Origin: Novosphingobium sp.
GTDB taxonomy: Bacteria > Pseudomonadota > Alphaproteobacteria > Sphingomonadales > Sphingomonadaceae
Assembly (NCBI GenBank): GCA_020853995.1
Contig: JADYXV010000142.1
Coordinates: forward strand, 1 to 17,792
DNA: 17,792 nt
Direction: 5' to 3'
The notes under the pieces were generated by a model. That model saw only the letters and a list, made by a program, of their open reading frames with translations. It was not told the origin of the DNA and did not search any database. The position numbers were made by a program, and so were the translations under genes. This document shows, in pieces, positions 7,139 to 13,358 of this stretch; within the stretch, counting starts at the first letter, position 1, and each line of letters begins with the position of its first letter.

Positions 7139-9179
7139 CTACCATCCCCATGCCAGTTTTTAACGCCTCAAGTTCGGCCTTGTCGCGGTCAAGTTGCAGA
7201 GATCCTGCGTCCAGTTCAACTGATGCAGCCTTTGCCGCCGCGTCGGTTTCATCCTTTACCGCCTTTGCTACCTTACCACGGATAGTAGCCTCTGCGTCCT
7301 GCATCGCCATAGCTTGCTCTGGTCCGGGCGGTGGGGGTGGCGGCATAATCTTGTCGATGTCTTCCACGTCCGCAGCTTCGTAAACACGCCGCAGAACTTC
7401 ACGCACATCGCCACCAACGGCTTGCAATGGCTCAACTGTGGACAGCAGAAATTGCGCGCGAGCCATGCGCTGCATCTTGGTCACGCTGGACGGATCAGAC
7501 ACGGGGCAAATATCCATATCCCGCCCGTCGAAGTCTTTCAGGATGTCCGCAGCGGGATCATCAAGTAATTCCATGTATTCAGCTTGCGCGCGTTCATCTG
7601 CATGGGTGCCGATATTGCGATACAGAATCTTAAATTCGCCCTTAAGGCCCAAGTAGACCCGCTTGTAGATCGCGGTAAAGACCTGCAATCCCTGCTCGAT
7701 CAGTGCCAGTGTGGTGCCCACCTGCCCGTTGTTTGACCCTTCGCCGGTCAGAATATCCTTTATCGATGCAATATCCCGCGCAGCGCCAAGGATCAGGTCA
7801 AGCAAGTTGAACATGACAGGACTGGCTTGTGGGAATGTCCGCTCGACAATGCCGTTGCGAAGCGCATCACCTGCCACCGGAACCGTTTTGTATTCGCCCG
7901 GTCGCCACTTGAGGGACGACGACTGCCCACGCCCTTGCAGCTTCAGGCCCGACGCGACAAACCCGCCGCCAGCAACAGCAGCGGTGTTCGCATCGATCAT
8001 CTGATTAACTAGCGTATTGATCACGTTGCCGTATTGGTGGAGCAAATGCGCCAAGCCGATATTGTAGAACGTGCCTTCAGGGTTCGGCATAAACCCGTAT
8101 TTCGTATAAAACTTGCGGCGCTCGATATAGGCCACATCGGTTTCCGCCATCTGCACTTGCTCCGGCCCGAAGTCAGGCACGATGCGCAGCAGTTGGCGGG
8201 ATTTGTGATCGATGGTGACGATATACGGTTCGTCAATGCCATCGTCGTCCAGATCAAAATAGGCTTGCGCTTCGATCAGGAGGCGCGGGTCTTTCTCGTC
8301 AGGATCGAACGTCACGTCCTGCCGATATTTGCCGGTGCGTATGTCCCGCTTGATTTGGTGCGGGTATATCCCGTCAATTTCCTCGGTAATCTGCGGCGCA
8401 TCATCCAGCGACTTCGACGCGTTGTTCACCACCAGCTTGAGCGCGGGCACGAACTTGCTTTGATGCTTGCGGCCATCGAACCACGACTTGCGAAAGCCAC
8501 AGCCAATCGCGGGCATCTGGAACAGCAGTGTGTCGGTTTCAGCCTCCCATGCGTCCATCTGATAGAACAGCATGTAGTTCATGTACTGTCGCACACGTTG
8601 AGCGCGCTTGGTCTTGTCGCCCGGTTCACGCTTCCAAACAGGTGTAGGATCACCTCCTTCCGGTAACGGCATCGGACCTTGTGGCGTTACAACCACAGGC
8701 CCTTGCTCGGTAAATGCGACAGGCATTCCTTGGAATTGAAAGCGGGGCTGGCCTTGCTCATCGAGCACAGGCATTCCGGTATCATTGCCCACCACCTTGC
8801 ACGAAACCGCCTCATCGCCCTTGACCACAGCGGGATAGGCGCGGGCATTGAACTGCATCACAGCAGTGGCAAGCAGGGGATACTTGACGTTTGAAGCGTT
8901 CGGCCAAGGGAAGTCTTTAGCGTCCGCCTTGGTGTTGCCGATCTCTTTCAGCGCGGCTTCAGCAACATCGGCCCAATCAGACCGGCTTTGCTTATCGATC
9001 TCGTAGGTTTCGCAAACCTGATCGACCACGCGCGCGATTTGTTCGGACGTGAGATATTCCGAAATGTCGCCTTCAGCATCAGCAATCTGCATCAGCAAAT
9101 CGAGCGACTGCATATCGGCCTTGGATTGAATATCCGCGCGGATTGCGTCTTCCGCGTCTTGTGGGACATTCAATTCCAT
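7128..9179 (-). CDS. Portal protein, P22-like
   Basis: This 683-residue protein has typical portal features. The N-terminal part holds SEQIARVVDQVCETYEIDKQ and FPWPNASNVKYPLLATAV. The central region includes YFDLDDDGIDEPYIVTID and FYTKYGFMPNPEGTFYNIG, where the wing and stem of the channel are expected. AVAGGGFVASGLK and RDIASIKDILTGEGSN follow. The C-terminus, after six prolines near residue 617, is a long Ala/Lys/Glu helix like the crown/barrel of P22 portal (725 residues). The dodecameric portal is the DNA channel and terminase dock. SD AGGGG lies seven bases before ATG 9179. A promoter candidate lies just upstream, so the portal may head its own late transcript. Confidence 0.88.
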   Translation of the reverse strand: MELNVPQDAEDAIRADIQSKADMQSLDLLMQIADAEGDISEYLTSEQIARVVDQVCETYEIDKQSRSDWADVAEAALKEIGNTKADAKDFPWPNASNVKYPLLATAVMQFNARAYPAVVKGDEAVSCKVVGNDTGMPVLDEQGQPRFQFQGMPVAFTEQGPVVVTPQGPMPLPEGGDPTPVWKREPGDKTKRAQRVRQYMNYMLFYQMDAWEAETDTLLFQMPAIGCGFRKSWFDGRKHQSKFVPALKLVVNNASKSLDDAPQITEEIDGIYPHQIKRDIRTGKYRQDVTFDPDEKDPRLLIEAQAYFDLDDDGIDEPYIVTIDHKSRQLLRIVPDFGPEQVQMAETDVAYIERRKFYTKYGFMPNPEGTFYNIGLAHLLHQYGNVINTLVNQMIDANTAAVAGGGFVASGLKLQGRGQSSSLKWRPGEYKTVPVAGDALRNGIVERTFPQASPVMFNLLDLILGAARDIASIKDILTGEGSNNGQVGTTLALIEQGLQVFTAIYKRVYLGLKGEFKILYRNIGTHADERAQAEYMELLDDPAADILKDFDGRDMDICPVSDPSSVTKMQRMARAQFLLSTVEPLQAVGGDVREVLRRVYEAADVEDIDKIMPPPPPPGPEQAMAMQDAEATIRGKVAKAVKDETDAAAKAASVELDAGSLQLDRDKAELEALKTGMGMVDAG

Positions 9180-9252
9180 TTAAGAACCCCTTAGCCGTCA
9201 GTCTCGCGACGATGGATGCAGTGTTTTAACACGCGCTATGTGAAGTGGCAAG
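9180..9252 (-). promoter_or_regulatory. Candidate promoter upstream of the portal gene
   Basis: In the 73-base gap between terL and portal, the minus strand has TTGCCA (9246-9251), a 17-base spacer and TAAAAC (9223-9228). These are five of six and four of six matches to sigma70 consensus. The -10 lies within GTGTTAAAACAC, arms GTGTT/AACAC, a possible operator (9221-9232). Position fits a secondary late promoter. No transcript data support it. Confidence 0.45.
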
Positions 9253-10824
9253 CTAGTAACCAGTCGTGCTATTTCGCCCGTGGTCGTCTTGGTAGTCGTC
9301 GCCCATAACGTGCGCTGCGATAGGCACTGCGAAGGTCAATGCGGCAGCGTCACCTAAGTCAGGCGAGAACCCGTAACGCTCTCGAATACTGTCTTTCGGC
9401 TCTATCACAAGTTCATTGTTTGAACTGTAGCGCGTCTGCCCCTTGCCCCATGCAGGCGCTGTCAGATCCGCGTGGAGGCTGTCAATATTCGGGATTTGCA
9501 CATCGCCCCCCAGCCAGTCGCGAAGGTTATCCCACATCTCAGCGCGCCGGTTTGCGTAAAGCTCATCGCCAGTTGGACCGACGCCTATCGGGTTTGAACC
9601 GAAGTTCACCGCGTTGACCACATCACCGTAGCCAAGTTCAGCCAGCCTGTCATAAACGCCAGCACCAATACCGCCCACATCGATGTTTACCGCCGCCGGA
9701 TTATATCGCTTAATCAAATTAACCACATGCCCTGCCGTGGTCATCAGGTCATCAAAATCCCAAGTCGCGCAAATGTGATTACCCATCTTGCGCCCGATCC
9801 GGTCAATCACGCCGGTCTTGTCGCCACCGCCGCGAGCTGGATCGACGCCGATAATCAATGCGCCTTGCGGGACAATTGAACGAACGCGAGCCATCGCAAC
9901 GTGATTGGACGGGATAAAGCTGTTACCGGCGGTTTGAAACGCCTCGTCGGCATTGGCCGGATATTCCTGTTTGAACTTCCAGCAAGGCTCATCATCCGAT
10001 TGCCCCGTCGCCGTCGCCATGTCACGGTTTTTCAGGAACGCCCAATACAACTGGCCATCGGTTAAATTGTTGACGGACTGGTATTCCTGCCATTTCTTAC
10101 CGGCTATCCAATCGACGGCGGGTGTTGCGGTATATCCATCATCCCAATACCACGGCATGAATATGGCAATGTCGGTGCTGTCACCACGCTCTGCCGCCTT
10201 GTATCGACGCTGGTAGACGTTGCCAATCCCGTTGGCAGTGCTTTCAAACACCCGCTCTGTTCCCGCCGCATCTGACTGCGCTTGCTCAAGCCCTGCTACA
10301 TGGTCCTCTGCATTAGGCCAAAATGCCACTTCTGAACCATGCAGGAGCTGGACCGTACTGGACCGGCCCACCTCTTTTGTTCCCGCTGTAGCGACGGCGT
10401 AGGAGCATTCTCGGCCCGCGAATACCAACTCCTTAGCATTTGACGCCGCCGTCTCATGCCTTGCCCAATCCGGCACGAGGTCATGATAGCGCTTCGTCAT
10501 CTTGAAAAGGTTATCGGTTGCAGGCTGTTCATGCGTCAGGATGAACGCGTTTAATCCCTTACCGCCCCACATGCGCCAGTAGAACCGGCCTTGTAGATAG
10601 GTGGAACAACCCATCTGACGGCCCTTCAGGATGATCGCACGAACCTTGCCGGTTTCACGACGTTGCTTCTCAAGCCGTTCGTGTAGGTAGCGTTGCGCCT
10701 GGTTTAGTTGGAACGGCTCAATCTTGCCTGCCTTCGTGCGAATGCGCAGCATGTGCTTTGCGAAATAACCGAAGTCATCCCTTAGGCGGCGCAGCTTTTC
10801 ACGGTCAAATTGCAGATCAGTCAT
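9253..10824 (-). CDS. terL: Terminase large subunit (ATPase/nuclease)
   Basis: The 523-residue protein drives DNA packaging and cuts concatemers. I start it at ATG 10824; a TTG at 10827 is possible but weaker. Walker A is KGRQMGCST (residues 67-75). The Walker B region is near VQLLHGSEVAFW (158-169) with E165, and the coupling motif is ESTANG (194-199). The RNase H-like nuclease follows with D328 in IIGVDPARGGGDKTG, D382 in VNIDVGG, and D492 in PDLGDAAALTF. All three acidic positions are present, so it should be active. It overlaps terS by 8 bases in another frame and works with TerS and the portal. Confidence 0.93.
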   Translation of the reverse strand: MTDLQFDREKLRRLRDDFGYFAKHMLRIRTKAGKIEPFQLNQAQRYLHERLEKQRRETGKVRAIILKGRQMGCSTYLQGRFYWRMWGGKGLNAFILTHEQPATDNLFKMTKRYHDLVPDWARHETAASNAKELVFAGRECSYAVATAGTKEVGRSSTVQLLHGSEVAFWPNAEDHVAGLEQAQSDAAGTERVFESTANGIGNVYQRRYKAAERGDSTDIAIFMPWYWDDGYTATPAVDWIAGKKWQEYQSVNNLTDGQLYWAFLKNRDMATATGQSDDEPCWKFKQEYPANADEAFQTAGNSFIPSNHVAMARVRSIVPQGALIIGVDPARGGGDKTGVIDRIGRKMGNHICATWDFDDLMTTAGHVVNLIKRYNPAAVNIDVGGIGAGVYDRLAELGYGDVVNAVNFGSNPIGVGPTGDELYANRRAEMWDNLRDWLGGDVQIPNIDSLHADLTAPAWGKGQTRYSSNNELVIEPKDSIRERYGFSPDLGDAAALTFAVPIAAHVMGDDYQDDHGRNSTTGY

Positions 10825-11218
10825 CAAGGGCGTCTAAGGCTGCGCCGAGATTGATACTGCCGGAGTGCTCTTTCTTATCGACCACCAAGCCATTCAGTTT
10901 AGCCACATCCATCATTGAAGCGCGGGCCACACCAAGACCGGATGCCTCTGCTAAGTCCTCACCTTTTTGGGCAATGCGAAGCAGGTTTGTAGTTAGCATA
11001 TCAACCGTCACCATCGTGCGTTCAACAGCACGTTCCCGAAGTACCGATAGTCTGGTTGCAATCTTGTTGTTTTCGAGAAGTGCTTTTGCGTTCCGATTAA
11101 TCGTTGCGCCTTTCATCCCATCAGCGTCGTAAGCCACCCGATAAGCCTCAGAAGCGTTACCCGTTGTCAGGTACGCTTGCACAAAGGCATCTTGCTTGGG
11201 GGTTAGGTTGGTTGCCAT
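10817..11218 (-). CDS. terS: Terminase small subunit
   Basis: The 133-residue protein matches the Terminase_2 type. It has an N-terminal HTH beginning LTPKQDAFVQAYLTTGNASEAYR, with the DNA-binding helices around NASEAYRVAY and ATINRNAKALLE. A helical oligomerisation region (VERTMVTVDMLTTNLLRIAQKGE) follows. The C-terminal tail contains KLNGLVVDKKEHSGSINL, common in this family. TerS recognises phage DNA and regulates TerL, encoded immediately downstream with overlapping ends. Its SD (AAAGGGAT) lies inside a predicted hairpin at 11219-11235, which may limit translation. Confidence 0.88.
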   Translation of the reverse strand: MATNLTPKQDAFVQAYLTTGNASEAYRVAYDADGMKGATINRNAKALLENNKIATRLSVLRERAVERTMVTVDMLTTNLLRIAQKGEDLAEASGLGVARASMMDVAKLNGLVVDKKEHSGSINLGAALDALDD

Positions 11219-11235
11219 AGGGATGTTTTATCCCT
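11219..11235 (-). promoter_or_regulatory. Hairpin overlapping the terS ribosome binding site
   Basis: On the minus strand AGGGAT and ATCCCT form a perfect 6-bp stem with a 5-base AAAAC loop, directly before ATG 11218. The only good SD for terS (AAAGGGAT) supplies the 5' arm, so folding would hide it. The stem is short and of moderate stability; regulation is inferred. Confidence 0.4.
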
Positions 11236-11572
11236 TTCCGTTGCTTTGCGCAATGTCGTCACGCCAAGGTTGTAAAAACCAATCTACAATTCGCTGCCAG
11301 ATCGAGAGTTTTGGCTCCCACAATGCTTTTTCGATGCCGCAGAGTGTAGCGTCAGGCCTAACCCAATCATCCATCGCCCTTGCTCGGACATGCTTGATGC
11401 CCATCACCAAAGGATGGATACAGTCGTGGTATCCCGGTCCGTAGGCGGCCCATCTGCATGACTTGCAAGGGAATTGCATAGCAGGGCTATTTATCTCCCG
11501 CTCCATCTCAGCATATCGCGCTTCGACCTGTTCGCGGATTTGCTCAGGTGTGCGATGCCCACGTGGTGTCAT
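11228..11572 (-). CDS. Small phage protein with Cys pairs before terS, function unknown
   Basis: The 114-residue product starts TPRGHRTPEQIREQVEARYA and then carries a helix ending in MEREINSP. FPCKSCRWAAYGPGYHDCIHP contributes CxxC plus another Cys, and a later LCGIEKALWEP a fourth, a possible zinc site. A Trp-rich end follows (WQRIVDWFLQPWRDD). No SD precedes ATG 11572: the upstream DNA is an 11-base tandem repeat. A stop lies 30 bases upstream in frame, so no longer form exists. It ends 9 bases before terS. I do not recognise the family. Position before terS suggests a link to packaging, but nothing else shows it. Confidence 0.55.
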   Translation of the reverse strand: MTPRGHRTPEQIREQVEARYAEMEREINSPAMQFPCKSCRWAAYGPGYHDCIHPLVMGIKHVRARAMDDWVRPDATLCGIEKALWEPKLSIWQRIVDWFLQPWRDDIAQSNGKG

Positions 11573-11671
11573 TGGTGTGACGTTGGTGTGACGTTGGAAG
11601 GTTCAACCGGCAATAAGCGATGTGTTCTCGGTTGGATGTTTTGGCAAATACGCATGTTTCGCATGTTTCAT
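11572..11671. repeat. Intergenic gap with two short tandem repeats
   Basis: The plus strand carries TTGGTGTGACG twice in tandem (11572-11582, 11583-11593) and CGCATGTTT twice (11651-11668). No gene, clear promoter or terminator is visible in this gap. The 11-base repeat occupies the place where an SD for the 114-residue gene should be. Confidence 0.6.
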
Positions 11672-12001
11672 TCATTTGGAGACATCCTCGCCGTAGCCGT
11701 CGCCGGAGCCGTAGCCGTCGCCGGAGCCGTAGCCGGAGCCGGAGCCGTAGCCGTCGCCGTAGCCGGAGCCGGAGCCGTAGCCGTAGCCGTCGCCGGAGCC
11801 GTAGCCGTCGCCGGAGCCGTAGCCGGAGCCGGAGCCGTAGCCGTCGCCGTAGCCGGAGCCGTAGCCGGAGCCGGAGCCGTAGCCGTCGCCGTAGCCGGAG
11901 CCGTAGCCGGAGCCGTCGCCGTAGCCGGAGCCGTAGCCGGAGCCGTAGCCGGAGCCGTAGCCGTCGCCGGTTGGCTTTTCCCCATAGATCATATCAGCCA
12001 T
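11672..12001 (-). CDS. Gly-(Tyr/Ser/Asp) low-complexity repeat protein
   Basis: The 109-residue product starts at ATG 12001, two bases after the preceding stop (TAA CC ATG), with AGGGG eight bases upstream. An ATG at 12034 would overlap the neighbour by 31 bases and lacks a better SD. Eleven leader residues (MADMIYGEKPT) precede 93 residues alternating Gly with Tyr, Ser or Asp: 46 variable positions, 19 Tyr, 18 Ser, 9 Asp. The end is EDVSK. There are no hydrophobic core, signal peptide or membrane segments, so it is probably disordered. Similar GYGSG/GDG proteins occur in other proteobacterial phages, often beside DUF6948 genes (from memory). Function is unknown. Confidence 0.7.
   Translation of the reverse strand: MADMIYGEKPTGDGYGSGYGSGYGSGYGDGSGYGSGYGDGYGSGSGYGSGYGDGYGSGSGYGSGDGYGSGDGYGYGSGSGYGDGYGSGSGYGSGDGYGSGDGYGEDVSK
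11690..11968 (-). repeat. Hexanucleotide repeat tract (about 46 units)
   Basis: Coding-strand units are GGC followed by TAC, TCC or GAC. Every Gly is GGC, every Tyr TAC, every Ser TCC and every Asp GAC, so units differ by one or two bases. A larger 66-base block (dipeptide order D-Y-S-S-Y-S-D-Y-S-D-Y) occurs twice with four units between. Uniform codons imply recent expansion. Loss or gain of units would keep the frame. Confidence 0.9.
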
Positions 12002-12003
12002 GG

Positions 12004-12381
12004 TTATCGCCCCTGCACTTTGATCGAAGTCCAAGCCTTTTCAGCCACTGGATCGACCGTGAAAATCGCAGTCACGCCTTCAAGCACGATCTCCGGCAGC
12101 ACGGCACTGATCTTGCAGTCTTTGGTTGGTCCCTTTTCACCGAGGCCAAAAACCCCGCCAACATCCGACGACCAGTAAAGCGCCATCCGTGCTTTTAACA
12201 GTGTGATAGGCCGTGCACTGGTATCGGTGCAATATCCAAACACAACGCCGCGCTTGTCAGTGCAGACGATCACAGGAATGGCGGCGTGTGGCTTGGCTTG
12301 TGAGACCGGCGCAACTTCCTGCCCTGCGAACATGGCTGCGATTTGCTTAAGCTGGCCGTATGTCAGATCATCAATGTTCAT
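12004..12381 (-). CDS. DUF6948-like protein
   Basis: I choose ATG 12381, which gives 125 residues. AGGA lies 8 bases upstream, and the start follows the HTH gene's TGA by two bases. ATG 12387 is only two bases from the SD, and a longer reading to 12453 would overlap the HTH gene. The core VPVI-like PVIVCTDKRGVVFGYC, then ARPITLLKARMALYWSSD, VGGVFGLGEKGPTKDC and VTAIFTVDP, matches the DUF6948 family as I remember it: small phage proteins of unknown role. A short N-terminal helix (DDLTYGQLKQIAAMF) precedes the core. Coupled tightly to both neighbours, it probably acts with the Gly-Tyr repeat protein. Confidence 0.7.
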   Translation of the reverse strand: MNIDDLTYGQLKQIAAMFAGQEVAPVSQAKPHAAIPVIVCTDKRGVVFGYCTDTSARPITLLKARMALYWSSDVGGVFGLGEKGPTKDCKISAVLPEIVLEGVTAIFTVDPVAEKAWTSIKVQGR

Positions 12382-12383
12382 GG

Positions 12384-12584
12384 TCATTTTCCTTTGTTGA
12401 AGAAACGTTCTGGCAAGTCGCCTTTGTGGATCATGTCGAGCACCATGCAGCATGGGCCGCGCAGTGACAAGCTACCCATAGCGGCCTTGCGGATTGTGCT
12501 TTCATTGACGTTGCACATGTCTGCAAGCTGCCGCCAGTTCATGCCGGTGTCTTGGCTGATAGTTTTGATTTTGGCGGGTGTCAT
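12384..12584 (-). CDS. Small helix-turn-helix DNA-binding protein
   Basis: Start ATG 12584 has GGAGG six bases upstream and gives 66 residues. An upstream TTG/CTG-type extension has no SD. Residues TISQDTGMNWRQLADMCNVN then ESTIRKAAMGSLSLRG form a helix-turn-helix of the Cro/MarR-like small type: the second helix is WRQLADMCN, the recognition helix ESTIRKAAMG. The rest is a short helix (CCMVLDMIHKGDLPERFF). Such proteins bind operators as dimers. It is second in the cassette behind the promoter at 12972-13000, so it may autoregulate. No CI-type cleavage domain is present. Confidence 0.7.
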   Translation of the reverse strand: MTPAKIKTISQDTGMNWRQLADMCNVNESTIRKAAMGSLSLRGPCCMVLDMIHKGDLPERFFNKGK

Positions 12585-12603
12585 GGTATACCTCCAGAAT
12601 TGC

Positions 12604-12640
12604 ACGGGGGCGGCCTCTCTCGTAAGCACACTGCCCCCGT
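12604..12640. other. Perfect 8-bp inverted repeat between two small genes
   Basis: ACGGGGGC (12604-12611) and GCCCCCGT (12633-12640) are perfect complements around a 21-base loop. It lies between the Cys-rich protein's stop and the HTH gene's SD. No T-run follows on the minus strand, so it is not an ordinary intrinsic terminator for the operon. It could stabilise mRNA ends or slow translation. Confidence 0.55.
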
Positions 12641-12643
12641 CTT

Positions 12644-12925
12644 TTACGCTGCCGCCTGAAAACTAAACACTGTCAAAGGCAACCCGCGAGTGAATCGGAT
12701 ATAATCGGCGGTCTTGGTTTCTTTCATGATAGCTAGATCACGCAACCACTTTGCGTCGGGCTTTCCCTGCGAATAACGCTTGTAATCAAAACCCATTGCA
12801 GCGCGCAAACAGTCAGCGCCAATCGTGCCAAGCGTACTTGTCCGGATTCCAACTTTAAGTTTGCGGTTGCAGCAATCGCAGCGAACTTCACGTTCAGCAC
12901 CTTCGATTGTAATTACGTTCGTCAT
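12644..12925 (-). CDS. Small Cys-rich phage protein
   Basis: The 93-residue product carries VRCDCCNRKLKVGI (residues 14-27) with three Cys, and a fourth at about residue 39 in IGADCLRAAMGFDY. It may bind one metal ion. A Lys/Asp-rich helix and a hydrophobic FTRGLPLTVFSFQ end follow. The GGAG SD lies 8 bases before ATG 12925. It is the first gene past the candidate promoter at 12972-13000. Comparable short Cys-x-Cys-Cys proteins with a 'GADCL' motif occur in phages; no function is known to me. Confidence 0.65.
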   Translation of the reverse strand: MTNVITIEGAEREVRCDCCNRKLKVGIRTSTLGTIGADCLRAAMGFDYKRYSQGKPDAKWLRDLAIMKETKTADYIRFTRGLPLTVFSFQAAA

Positions 12926-12971
12926 CTCACTATCTCCATTTGAGCGGGCCTAAGCCCCGTGGTGTGAATCC

Positions 12972-13000
12972 CTGATAGGCGTTGCGCCGGAGTGCGTCAA
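12972..13000 (-). promoter_or_regulatory. Candidate sigma70-type promoter for the accessory cassette
   Basis: On the minus strand: TTGACG (-35, 12995-13000), a 17-base spacer, TATCAG (-10, 12972-12977). Transcription would start about 40 bases upstream of the Cys-rich gene. It sits directly past the terminator at 13005-13036, so transcription likely stops and restarts here. Confidence 0.55.
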
Positions 13001-13004
13001 GCGG

Positions 13005-13036
13005 AAAAATGTGGGGCCACCCTCACAAGTGACCCC
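13005..13036 (-). terminator. Intrinsic terminator ending the replication operon
   Basis: Minus strand: GGGGTCAC, an 8-base loop, GTGGCCCC (8 pairs including one G-U), then ACATTTTT. The stem is GC-rich with a T-run four bases after it. It lies about 160 bases past the last gene of the leftward replication operon and just before the next promoter. Confidence 0.72.
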
Positions 13037-13196
13037 ATGCACGTTACGGGACATTCGCAGGGTTTCCTGATCACCGTTACCGGCCCCGCTTAAAACCGTA
13101 GCTGCCCCGTCCTGTTGATCCTTGTGCGTAGGTTCGTTGGAATATCCGGCTTCGGTGTGGGGGGATGGTGCAGGGGTTTAGGGGGAGTGTCAAGCG
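13037..13196. other. Non-coding stretch with no gene seen
   Basis: This 160-base gap holds no credible ORF on either strand. One hexamer TTGACA (13188-13193, minus strand) just past the upstream stop lacks a -10 match. A short CAGG/CCTG hairpin near 13085-13097 is seen. I see no tRNA or known riboswitch pattern. It may be the 3' untranslated part of the replication mRNA. Confidence 0.5.
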
Positions 13197-13358
13197 TCAC
13201 TTAACTGGCTGGTACGCGACAACATCGCCGCCGCTTTCACCTTCCGGCCATGGCTTCCAGCGGTATGTCTTGGGATCGATGCGGCGGACTACAAACCCGT
13301 TTCGCAACTTCACGTCTACCAGTTCATGTGGGGGTGCGATGCCAGTGTTTTTAGGCAT
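13197..13358 (-). CDS. 53-residue phage protein at the end of the replication operon
   Basis: I place the start at ATG 13358, inside the last codons of the primase gene in another frame (8-base overlap), rather than at the 13484 start, which would overlap the primase by 134 bases. The 53-residue product has HELVDVKLRNGFVVRRIDP and RWKPWPEGESGGDVVAYQPV. The signature 'V-LR-G----A--RW---G--GDI-AY' is a common small phage protein type known to me only as hypothetical. Its SD is weak (GGATTGGG) within the primase end, suggesting coupled translation. Confidence 0.6.
   Translation of the reverse strand: MPKNTGIAPPHELVDVKLRNGFVVRRIDPKTYRWKPWPEGESGGDVVAYQPVK

Noticed and set aside
8034..8666. 210-residue plus-strand ORF opposite the portal gene
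   Set aside because: Antisense shadow. The portal frame has recognisable family sequence across the same DNA.
11474..12198. Plus-strand ORFs of 234 and 192 residues with Ala-Val-Ala-Gly and Ser-Arg-Arg-Arg runs
   Set aside because: They are shadows of the hexanucleotide tract, which lacks stops in all frames. No SD, and the flanks outside the tract look random. The minus-strand Gly-Tyr frame has an SD and fits the operon.
12935..13060. 34-residue minus-strand ORF in the gap before the Cys-rich gene
   Set aside because: It runs through the terminator stem and the promoter, and its SD is poorly spaced. Probably chance.
13037..13196. Possible tRNA or riboswitch in the gap
   Set aside because: GGTTCG-like text is present but there is no acceptor stem or anticodon arm, and no known riboswitch core.
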